A stretch of 7,633 nucleotides of DNA from contig DPGF01000006.1 of assembly GCA_003522105.1 (NCBI GenBank), positions 1 through 7,633 of the forward strand. The letters run 5' to 3'. Positions within the stretch are counted from its first letter, which is position 1, and every line of letters begins with the position of its first letter. The notes below the pieces were generated by a model. The model worked only from the letters and a program-made list of their open reading frames with translations, was not told the origin of the DNA and did not search any database. A program made the translations under genes and the position numbers. The stretch is from Oscillibacter sp. Its GTDB lineage: Bacteria > Bacillota > Clostridia > Oscillospirales > Oscillospiraceae. This document shows, piece after piece, positions 1-7,063 of this stretch.

Positions 1-1205
<1,205 letters not shown>

Positions 1206-1214
1206 AATAATTTT

Positions 1215-1220
1215 CCTTCC
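1215..1220 (-). promoter_or_regulatory. Ribosome binding site of asnS
   Basis: The minus strand reads GGAAGG, nine bases before the ATG of asnS. It fixes the start codon, as no other in-frame start with a ribosome binding site lies nearby. Confidence 0.75.
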
Positions 1221-1233
1221 TTTTGTGGGTTTT

Positions 1234-1270
1234 CACGGGATAATAGAGGTATTATATGCCACTTCCCGTG
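1234..1270. repeat. Inverted repeat enclosing the asnS -10 box
   Basis: CACGGGA (1234-1240) and TCCCGTG (1264-1270) are perfect 7-base complements. Between them TAATA-GAGG-TATTA (1241-1254) forms a second, inner inverted repeat. Together they could fold with a one-sided bulge. The structure straddles the -10 box of asnS, so a DNA-binding site is possible. Transcription starts inside it, so the complete hairpin would not be present in asnS mRNA. Function unknown. Confidence 0.45.
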
Positions 1271-1279
1271 CAAATTCAA
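1251..1279 (-). promoter_or_regulatory. Sigma-A promoter of asnS
   Basis: On the minus strand, TTGAAT (1279-1274) is followed after exactly 17 bases by a perfect TATAAT (1256-1251). Transcription would start near 1244, giving a leader of about 40 bases. That is too short for a T-box leader, so there is no sign of tRNA-sensing control. The -35 box lies only 13 bases from the -35 box of the divergent psuG promoter, so the two may compete for RNA polymerase. Confidence 0.8.
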
Positions 1280-1292
1280 GCCCCGCTTTGTA

Positions 1293-1321
1293 TTGACTTT
1301 TGACAAGTTGTATGTTATGAT
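1293..1321 (+). promoter_or_regulatory. Sigma-A promoter of the psuG operon
   Basis: TTGACT (1293-1298) and TATGAT (1316-1321) are separated by the ideal 17 bases, each differing from the sigma-A consensus at one position. Transcription should begin near 1328, leaving a leader of about 58 bases before psuG. A nearby TTGACA at 1300-1305 has no matching -10 box at a usable distance. Confidence 0.8.
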
Positions 1322-1327
1322 GCAATC

Positions 1328-1343
1328 TTACCTCAAAAGGTAA
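1328..1343. promoter_or_regulatory. Palindrome at the psuG transcription start, possible operator
   Basis: TTACCT-CAAA-AGGTAA is a perfect inverted repeat with 6-base arms, beginning at the predicted +1 of the psuG promoter. A repressor bound here would block initiation or promoter escape. No regulator gene is visible next to it in this window, so its identity is unknown. Confidence 0.45.
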
Positions 1344-1345
1344 AC

Positions 1346-1358
1346 GTGAAACTTTCAC
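1346..1358. repeat. Small palindrome in the psuG leader
   Basis: GTGAAA-C-TTTCAC is a perfect inverted repeat around one central base, lying 12 bases before the psuG ribosome binding site. It could be a second operator half, or, as RNA, part of a weak leader structure. With a one-base centre it is more plausible as a DNA site than as a hairpin. Confidence 0.35.
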
Positions 1359-1370
1359 CTATTACTTTAC

Positions 1371-1376
1371 AGGAGG
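1371..1376 (+). promoter_or_regulatory. Ribosome binding site of psuG
   Basis: AGGAGG, a full-strength Shine-Dalgarno sequence, sits nine bases before the ATG at 1386 and settles the start of psuG. Confidence 0.85.
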
Positions 1377-1385
1377 ATTTTAACT

Positions 1386-2302
<917 letters not shown>

Positions 2303-2306
<4 letters not shown>

Positions 2307-2581
2307 GATATTTTGTCCTTTACCTCGCCGCCGTCAATTTCATCACGTTTTTCGTCTACGGCGCGGATAAGCGCCGCGCCAAGATCCCCGGCGCGCGCCG
2401 CGTCCCCGAAAAAACACTCTTTGCACTCGCGCTGCTGCTCGGCAGCGCGGGTGCTCTTTTGGGCATGCGCGTCTTTCACCATAAAACGCGCCACTGGTAT
2501 TTCCGCTTCGGCATTCCGGCGATCTTGTTCTGCCAGATTGCGGCGGGGGTGTTTGTGTACGTGCGGTTTTTCGCGGCGTAA
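2303..2581 (+). CDS. DUF1294 family small membrane protein
   Basis: A 92-residue, very hydrophobic protein of unknown function. It starts at GTG 2303-2305, whose bases overlap the psuG stop (GTGA), a classic sign of translational coupling. Three membrane segments are apparent at about residues 3-19, 38-54 and 71-89. The family signatures are YGADKRRA (19-26), a conserved RVPE (33-36) and GMRVFHHKTRHWYF (54-67). DUF1294 domains occur alone, as here, or fused to cold-shock domains in other bacteria; the function is not established. The operon position says only that it is made together with PsuG, since no link between DUF1294 and pseudouridine metabolism is known to me. Confidence 0.88.
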
Positions 2582-2605
2582 AAAATTTTTGAAGATTTTT
2601 GTCCC

Positions 2606-2664
2606 TTCCTGCAACAAATCCCCCCTTTCCTGCGTCTAATAACATACAGGGGGGGCGGCAGGAA
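2606..2664. repeat. Nested inverted repeats over the putative ECF promoter
   Basis: TTCCTGC (2606-2612) is complementary to GCAGGAA (2658-2664), and inside it the run of six C (2620-2625) can pair with the run of seven G (2649-2655). A second TTTCCTGC (2626-2633) competes for the same right arm, which in turn can pair downstream through CAGGAAAA (2659-2666) and TTTTCCTG (2698-2705). No T-run follows, so it does not look like a terminator. It may mark a regulatory site or just base-composition bias. Confidence 0.35.
2610..2641 (+). promoter_or_regulatory. Candidate ECF sigma promoter upstream of the SLH protein gene
   Basis: TGCAACAAA (2610-2618) is followed by CGTCTAATA (2633-2641), with 17 bases between the TGCAAC and CGTC elements. 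ECF sigma factors typically read an AAC-containing -35 and a CGTC-like -10 about 16-17 bases apart. The same CGTCTAATA block and a similar upstream block occur before the ECF sigma gene at 7016-7046. Transcription would start near 2643 and give a leader of about 155 bases. The assignment is inferred from two sites only. Confidence 0.5.
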
Positions 2665-2705
2665 AAATTGGAAAATAAAGTTTTTCTGAAATTTGCGTTT
2701 TCCTG

Positions 2706-2734
2706 TTCCCTTATTTCCCGCGGCATGATATAAT
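2706..2734 (+). promoter_or_regulatory. Extended -10 sigma-A promoter of the SLH protein gene
   Basis: TGATATAAT (2726-2734) is a perfect TATAAT preceded by the extended -10 TGN element. The -35 at 17 bases is poor (TTCCCT, 2706-2711), which an extended -10 compensates for. The arms CGGCAT (2721-2726) and ATGCCG (2733-2738) form a perfect inverted repeat flanking or overlapping the -10 box, so a bound repressor would exclude polymerase. Transcription should start near 2741. Confidence 0.7.
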
Positions 2735-2751
2735 GCCGACGTATGAGAAGC

Positions 2752-2769
2752 GCTCTGTGCGCGCAGAGC
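2752..2769 (+). ncRNA. Hairpin in the 5' leader of the SLH protein mRNA
   Basis: GCTCTG (2752-2757) and CAGAGC (2764-2769) pair perfectly around a TGCGCG loop. The hairpin begins about ten bases after the predicted sigma-A transcription start. Hairpins at the 5' end often stabilise abundant mRNAs, which would suit a major surface protein; that role is inference. It is not a separate RNA gene. Confidence 0.4.
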
Positions 2770-2784
2770 AAATCACAAAAATCA

Positions 2785-2791
2785 GAAAGGA
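2785..2791 (+). promoter_or_regulatory. Ribosome binding site that sets the SLH protein start
   Basis: The sequence GAAAGGA ends inside the first base of an ATG at 2791, so that ATG cannot use it. It is spaced 8 bases from the ATG at 2800, which is therefore the better start. The frame stays open further upstream to an ATG at 2743, but that lies at the predicted transcription start and encodes no signal-peptide-like sequence. Confidence 0.65.
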
Positions 2792-2799
2792 TGAAGAAA

Positions 2800-5700
2800 A
2801 TGATGAAGAAATTTCTCTCATCGCTGCTGGCGTTGACCATGATCTTGAGTCTGGTCATCGTTCCGGCAAACGCAACTGGCGGTACTGATATTGGTACTGG
2901 CACTGGTACTGGTACCGGTACCAGCGCAGCGACCGGCAGTGAAACCCTGTCTATTACCGGCGCAACCGGCAAGGGTGGTCATGCAAAGGTTGGCGATACG
3001 CTGACGTTTGCGCTTACCAATCCCGTAGTTAATGACAGTTCTGTTAAGGTCATCAGCAAGAATATCAATCCTGACTCCGTCACTTGGAAGGTCGATAGCG
3101 CCGAGAACAACGGCTCCTATGAGGTTACCACCGCTGATGCCGGTAAGACCCTGACCGTCAGCTACACGGCTGAAATTGATTATACCAAGGAAGATGGCCT
3201 GCATAATCAAGGTACCGGTTCTGTCCGCATCAGCGGCAGCAAGTCTGTTACCGTTGATGCAGCAGAGACTATCTCTTATACCGTGAATGGCGAGGTCTCT
3301 GTAAGTGCCGAGCCCGATACCGGCATCAAGTCTGGTGACACCGTAAAGTTTACGGTTAATACCGACAAGCTGTTTTGCAAGAAGATCTCTTCCAACAACC
3401 CCGATCATGGCGATGATCTTACAGAAGTTACGGACTATACGCTCTCCTATGCTTGGACTGTGAACGGCAAGAGCGTTTCCGACAAGACTGCTTCTATTCG
3501 TGTTGAGCTGACCACCGACAAGGCAAGTGAAAAGCAGACGGTCTCCTGCAAAGTCTCTGCTACTTTCAAGGATGACCCCACATACAAGAGTAATTCTTTG
3601 TCTGCTACCATCACCGTCACTGTGACCAACGATAAGGTCAATGCAGATGCTGAATTTGCGGCCGCCATCAAGCAGGTAACGTTCAACGGCAGAACCTATG
3701 GCATCTCCGGCCCTGTTTATTATCTTGCGAACGAGCATAACAATCTGGACAAGATGACGGCTGTTGCCCCTAAGGGTTTCACCGTAACCAAGACCGAATA
3801 CGATGAGAGCACGAAGAAACTGACTGTGACGGGCAAGAATACCGAGGGTAATATTGATGTTACCGCTGAGTTCAAGCTTTCCTGCACGCAGGTTGCCCCC
3901 ACCGTTACCATCAACAAGCCGTCCAGCTTGACCGGTATCACCGTCTATGTCGGCTCTTCCTACACCTTTACGCCCAGCTTCGCTGATAGCCTTTACGGAA
4001 GCACCAGCGGCGTGACGTACGAGTGGACTGTCAAGGGTACGGACGTCAAGACCTCGAACTCTGGCAACAACTACACGGTCACGCCCGGCAAGGCCGGTAA
4101 GATCACCATTACGCTGACGGCAACTGATCGTGGCAATGAGGAGTATAAAGCCACTCTCGATCTGAACGTCGTGGCCAACCCCTACAGCGCGCACGCCACG
4201 GGCAAGACCGAGTTCACCATCAACACGAACGAAACGCTGAATCTTGCCACCTCCTCTGCTCCCGCCCTGTATAAGGACTACGGCACGTCCAGTGAGGAGA
4301 AGATTGCAAAGAATGTGACCCTCAAGTGGGAGTCCAGCGACAAGACCGTTGCCACTGTTACCAGCAATGGCGTGGTCAAGGGTCTCAAGTCCGGCACCGC
4401 TACCATCACCGCGACCCTCACCTATGAACGCAAGGACTACACCGTTGAGTACAAAGTCCGCGTTTCCGCTCTCGACTGCAAGCTCGACTCCGTGGAAAAC
4501 GGCGCTACGGTCGGCTACACCAGAAACGATCTGATGTCCGCCGCCGAGGAAGCGATCTATGCTTTCGACAGAACCCGTGTGGACGTCACCGATGTCACGG
4601 TGGTTCTCCCCTCCGGCACCTCCTACGGCACCTTCTATGACGATGAGGACTGCGGCAGGAACGACAAGGTCACCGGTTCCTACTCGATGGATTCCGGCGA
4701 TGAGCTGTACTTCAAGTCCGAGAACGGCTATGTCGGCAGCGACGTGAAGGTCACCCTCAACGTCAAGACCCGCAGCGACGGCGATTACTCCGTCACCGCT
4801 GTGATCCCCGTCACCATGCGCAAGGGCGAGTTCGAAAGCCAGGTCACCGGCAGCGACAAGACCTATAAGGTCACCGTCCCCTCCGGCTACGAGGCCTATT
4901 GGGTTCTGAGCACGAGCAAGGAGCCTGCCGCTTCCGAGTATGATGGCTCCTGGGCCACCAAGACTGCCGGCAAGTACACCTCCAAGTCCCTTTACTCCTT
5001 CTCCACCTCCAATCTCAAGGACGGCGAGGGCAAGCTGTATATCGTCGCCATCGACGATAAGGGCATCGCTTATTCCGGCGTGATCGAACTGAAGGCCAAC
5101 GCTTACACCATCAAGTACAGCGTGGTCGCGGGCGAGAGCGTGACCTTCGACCAGAAGCGTTTCGAATCCTTCATGGAAGACTACGCCGATGATAACATCA
5201 AGACCAGCAAGGGCGACTACTTCGAGTTCGACTACGTTAAGTTCACCTCCCTGCCCAACTCCACCAGAGAGGGCGTCCTCTACGAGGGCAAGGACAAGAT
5301 CAAGACCTCCACTGAGGTTGAAAATCTCGACAAGGTGAGCTTCGAGTCCGTCGCCAAGGCCAAGGACACCATCAAGGTTCCCTTCACCCTGTATGCCAAG
5401 CAGTACGACAAGAACGACAAGGTCATCGACAAGAAGGTCAGCATGACCGGCGTGGTCGAGATCTCCGTCGTCAAGGAAGACATCGTCTTTGAGGTCGGCG
5501 TGAACAGCGCGGTCAAGCTCGGCTCCGACAAGTTCATCGACTTCCTGCGCGATTCCGACAAGAGCTACAGGAAGGCTGACCTCGACTATGTCACCTTCGA
5601 TGTGGGCAAGAACAGCGCCATCACCTCCTACTTCAACGGCACCGGCGCGCTCTACCGTTACTACAACGGCAACACCGGCATCAACGCCACTGTCAGCGCC

Positions 5701-6417
5701 AAGGACGAGTTCTACTACAACCCCAAGACCAGCAGCAAGCACTATGACCTCGACGACGTGACCTATGTGACCTCCAAGTTTGCCAAGGTCGGCGATATCG
5801 TCTATATCCCCTTCACCGCCTACGGCACCAAGTCCGGCCAGAAGGCTGAGGGCACGCTCGCCATCAAGGTCAAGCAGACCATGAACTTTGTCGACGTCCA
5901 CACCTACGACTACTTCTATGATTCCGTCCAGTGGGCCGTCAACAACGACATCACCAAGGGCACTTCCGCCACCACCTTCTCCCCGAAGCAGGGCTGCACC
6001 CGCGCGCAGATCGTCACGTTCCTGTGGCGCGCCGCCAAATCTCCCGAGCCGCGCAGCAACACCAGCAAGTTCACTGACGTCTACGCCACCGCGCACGCCG
6101 ACTACATGAAGGCGATCAACTGGGCCACCGAGCAGGGCATCACCACCGGCACCGGCAACGGCAAGTTCTCCCCCGACGCCACCTGCACCCGCGCGCAGAT
6201 CGTCACCTTCCTGTACCGCTTCAAGAACAACCCCGCGGTTTACGGCTCCCTGAACTTCTCGGACGTCAACAAGACCGAGCATGCCGCGTTCTACAACGCC
6301 ATTCTCTGGGCTGTGAACAACAAGATCACCACCGGCTACGGCAACGGCATCTTTGATCCCAACGGCACCTGCAACCGCGGTGACGCTGTGACCTTCCTGT
6401 ACCGCGCCCTCGCGTGA
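2800..6417 (+). CDS. Large secreted modular surface protein with Ig-like domains and three SLH repeats
   Basis: A 1205-residue exported protein, anchored non-covalently to the cell wall and possibly an S-layer or major surface protein. Residues 1-25 are a Sec signal peptide (MMKK, hydrophobic core, ANA|TGG cleavage). Residues 26-47 are a Gly-Thr-rich linker. Residues 50-155, 158-277 and 366-463 look like Ig/PKD-type beta domains (YAWTVNGK, YEWTVKGT, GKAGKITITLTATD); 278-365 is unassigned. Residues 468-557 form a Big_2 domain (WESSDKTVATVTSNGVVKGL). Residues 558-676, 769-891 and 893-1026 are divergent copies of one ~120-residue unit, and 677-768 is another beta-rich segment. SLH repeats lie at 1029-1084, 1089-1147 and 1151-1205, with CTRAQ, CTRAQ and CNRGD where many SLH domains have ITRAE. 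No catalytic motif was seen. The first third is clearly less GC-rich at third positions than the rest. It is flanked by its own promoters and a strong terminator. The exact ligand, carbohydrate or protein, cannot be read from sequence. Confidence 0.93.
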   Translation: MMKKFLSSLLALTMILSLVIVPANATGGTDIGTGTGTGTGTSAATGSETLSITGATGKGGHAKVGDTLTFALTNPVVNDSSVKVISKNINPDSVTWKVDSAENNGSYEVTTADAGKTLTVSYTAEIDYTKEDGLHNQGTGSVRISGSKSVTVDAAETISYTVNGEVSVSAEPDTGIKSGDTVKFTVNTDKLFCKKISSNNPDHGDDLTEVTDYTLSYAWTVNGKSVSDKTASIRVELTTDKASEKQTVSCKVSATFKDDPTYKSNSLSATITVTVTNDKVNADAEFAAAIKQVTFNGRTYGISGPVYYLANEHNNLDKMTAVAPKGFTVTKTEYDESTKKLTVTGKNTEGNIDVTAEFKLSCTQVAPTVTINKPSSLTGITVYVGSSYTFTPSFADSLYGSTSGVTYEWTVKGTDVKTSNSGNNYTVTPGKAGKITITLTATDRGNEEYKATLDLNVVANPYSAHATGKTEFTINTNETLNLATSSAPALYKDYGTSSEEKIAKNVTLKWESSDKTVATVTSNGVVKGLKSGTATITATLTYERKDYTVEYKVRVSALDCKLDSVENGATVGYTRNDLMSAAEEAIYAFDRTRVDVTDVTVVLPSGTSYGTFYDDEDCGRNDKVTGSYSMDSGDELYFKSENGYVGSDVKVTLNVKTRSDGDYSVTAVIPVTMRKGEFESQVTGSDKTYKVTVPSGYEAYWVLSTSKEPAASEYDGSWATKTAGKYTSKSLYSFSTSNLKDGEGKLYIVAIDDKGIAYSGVIELKANAYTIKYSVVAGESVTFDQKRFESFMEDYADDNIKTSKGDYFEFDYVKFTSLPNSTREGVLYEGKDKIKTSTEVENLDKVSFESVAKAKDTIKVPFTLYAKQYDKNDKVIDKKVSMTGVVEISVVKEDIVFEVGVNSAVKLGSDKFIDFLRDSDKSYRKADLDYVTFDVGKNSAITSYFNGTGALYRYYNGNTGINATVSAKDEFYYNPKTSSKHYDLDDVTYVTSKFAKVGDIVYIPFTAYGTKSGQKAEGTLAIKVKQTMNFVDVHTYDYFYDSVQWAVNNDITKGTSATTFSPKQGCTRAQIVTFLWRAAKSPEPRSNTSKFTDVYATAHADYMKAINWATEQGITTGTGNGKFSPDATCTRAQIVTFLYRFKNNPAVYGSLNFSDVNKTEHAAFYNAILWAVNNKITTGYGNGIFDPNGTCNRGDAVTFLYRALA
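2893..2922 (+). repeat. Tandem hexamer repeat encoding a Gly-Thr linker
   Basis: Five consecutive hexamers of the form GGyACy (GGTACT, GGCACT, GGTACT, GGTACC, GGTACC) encode five Gly-Thr pairs right after the signal peptide. Because the unit is six bases, copy-number changes by slippage would keep the reading frame and alter only linker length. Confidence 0.8.
5884..6414 (+). other. SLH cell-wall anchoring region (three repeats)
   Basis: Three SLH repeats occupy bases 5884-6051, 6064-6240 and 6250-6414. Each reads F-x-D-V, then an amphipathic helix ending in WA (VQWAVNN, INWATEQ, ILWAVNN), an I-T-x-G turn, F-x-P, a cysteine, and VTFLxR. Three SLH repeats are the standard number for one wall-polysaccharide-binding unit, so the protein probably needs no covalent anchor. 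Each repeat carries one Cys at the same position. Confidence 0.93.
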
Positions 6418-6453
6418 TCTGATCTCCGCGCAGCGATTTCCCGCGAATCAAGA

Positions 6454-6486
6454 GGCCGCCCGTTTGAAAACGGGCGGCCCTTTTTT
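6454..6486 (+). terminator. Rho-independent terminator of the SLH protein gene
   Basis: GGCCGCCCGTTT (6454-6465) pairs perfectly with AAACGGGCGGCC (6468-6479), nominally around GA; in RNA the innermost pairs would open to a small loop. One C and six T (6481-6486) follow. It lies 37 bases after the stop codon. Confidence 0.95.
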
Positions 6487-6527
6487 GTAAACTTTCTGTG
6501 ATAGCCCTTTCCCCCGCCTGCAAACCG

Positions 6528-6536
6528 TGCTACAAT
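6528..6536 (+). promoter_or_regulatory. Extended -10 promoter of the zinc-ribbon membrane protein gene
   Basis: TGCTACAAT is an extended -10 element (TGN plus TACAAT). The -35 position at 17 bases is poor. Transcription should start near 6542, downstream of the in-frame ATG at 6498, which rules out that ATG as the translation start. Confidence 0.6.
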
Positions 6537-6569
6537 ACACCCATCTTCTTTTTCCGGGGAGTTGTTACT

Positions 6570-6980
6570 GTGAGCAAATTCCGCAATGCCCTCTACCGTT
6601 TCATGTACGGCCGCAACGGCGTGGACGCGCTGAGCTGGGCGCTCGTCGTGCTTGAGGTCGTCCTCAGCCTGCTGAGCGCCTTCATTCACGTGCGCGGCGT
6701 GTCGCAGGCGCTGTACTTTGTGTCCACGGCGCTGATGTTTGTCGTGCTGCTCCGCATTTTTTCGCGCAATCTCGCGCGCCGTCAGGCCGAGAATGCGAAA
6801 TTTTTGACCTGGTGGGCGCCGAAGGCGAACGCCATTCGCGGCGCGCAGGCCCGCCGCGCCGACAAGGCGCACAAATACGTCCGCTGCTCCTGCGGCGCAT
6901 ACTGCCGCGTGCCGCGCGGCGTGGGCAAGATCGAGCTGACGTGCCCGAAGTGCGGCAGGAAAAAGGTCATCAAAACGTAA
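6570..6980 (+). CDS. Two-helix membrane protein with C-terminal zinc ribbon, function unknown
   Basis: A 136-residue protein beginning MSKFRNALYRFMYGRNGVDA. The GTG start at 6570 has GGGGAG (6556-6561) eight bases upstream; a longer reading from ATG 6498 lies before the promoter. Two membrane helices are predicted by eye at residues 20-38 and 45-63, joined by a short turn. A basic stretch (about 67-103) follows, then a zinc ribbon: C106-S-C108-G-A-Y-C112, RVPRGVGKIELT (113-124), C125-P-K-C128. Basic residues after helix 2 suggest both ends face the cytoplasm. I recognise this as a conserved small-protein family of Clostridia (FMYGR and RVPRG-GKI signatures) without known function. The first zinc knuckle here is CxC rather than the CPxC I recall as common. 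It is a single-gene unit between two terminators. Confidence 0.88.
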   Translation: MSKFRNALYRFMYGRNGVDALSWALVVLEVVLSLLSAFIHVRGVSQALYFVSTALMFVVLLRIFSRNLARRQAENAKFLTWWAPKANAIRGAQARRADKAHKYVRCSCGAYCRVPRGVGKIELTCPKCGRKKVIKT

Positions 6981-6985
6981 GAGAG

Positions 6986-7016
6986 AAAAAATCCGTCCAT
7001 CGGGACGGATTTTTTT
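6986..7016 (+). terminator. Terminator after the zinc-ribbon protein gene
   Basis: ATCCGTCC (6991-6998) pairs perfectly with GGACGGAT (7003-7010) around ATCG, followed by a run of T up to 7016. A run of A in front extends the stem and would let it also work on the minus strand. It starts a few bases after the stop codon. Confidence 0.93.
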
Positions 7017-7046
7017 GTAAGAAAACCGGTTTTCCGCCGTCTAATA
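7016..7046 (+). promoter_or_regulatory. Candidate autoregulated ECF promoter of the sigma factor operon
   Basis: TGTAAGAAA (7016-7024) and CGTCTAATA (7038-7046) sit 16 bases apart, measured between the TGTAAG and CGTC elements. This parallels TGCAACAAA and CGTCTAATA before the SLH gene. CGTC-type -10 boxes are typical of ECF sigma factors, and these factors usually drive their own operon. No convincing sigma-A promoter is seen between the terminator and the gene. The -35 lacks the usual AAC at that position, so this half is weaker. Confidence 0.5.
7021..7034. repeat. 14-base perfect palindrome before the sigma factor gene
   Basis: GAAAACCGGTTTTC is its own reverse complement and lies inside the spacer of the candidate ECF promoter. 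A smaller palindrome, GTCTA-A-TAGAC, follows at 7039-7049 over the -10. Either could bind a dimeric regulator, or reflect chance. Confidence 0.5.
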
Positions 7047-7051
7047 GACAG

Positions 7052-7058
7052 AAGGGGG
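7052..7058 (+). promoter_or_regulatory. Ribosome binding site of the ECF sigma factor gene
   Basis: AAGGGGG lies five bases before GTG 7064. Another in-frame GTG at 7058 overlaps this site and so cannot use it. There is no ATG near the start of the conserved domain, so GTG 7064 is preferred. Confidence 0.6.
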
Positions 7059-7063
7059 TGAGG

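Noticed and set aside
1206..1250. T-box riboswitch ahead of asnS
   Set aside because: The leader is only about 40 bases, with no T-box consensus, specifier loop or terminator/antiterminator pair.
2581..2602. A/T-rich inverted repeat after DUF1294 as a terminator
   Set aside because: AAAAATTTTT and ATTTTT can pair, but the stem has almost no G or C, so it would be too weak to terminate. I see no good terminator for the psuG operon.
2743..2799. Upstream ATG (2743) as start of the SLH protein, adding 19 residues
   Set aside because: It sits at the predicted transcription start of the TATAAT promoter, has no ribosome binding site, and would put a polar stretch in front of a well-formed signal peptide.
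2893..2922. CRISPR-like or satellite repeat
   Set aside because: The repeats are contiguous in-frame hexamers coding for Gly-Thr, with no spacers.
2818..6282. A 1154-codon open frame on the minus strand opposite the SLH protein gene
   Set aside because: Its codons are exact reverse complements of the sense codons, so it stays open simply because the sense gene avoids TTA, CTA and TCA. The translation is a Val/Leu/Gly/Asp-rich product with no domain, and the sense strand has a signal peptide, SLH repeats, promoter and terminator.
6498..6569. Upstream ATG as start of the zinc-ribbon membrane protein
   Set aside because: It lies before the extended -10 promoter and has no ribosome binding site, whereas GTG 6570 has GGGGAG at ideal distance.
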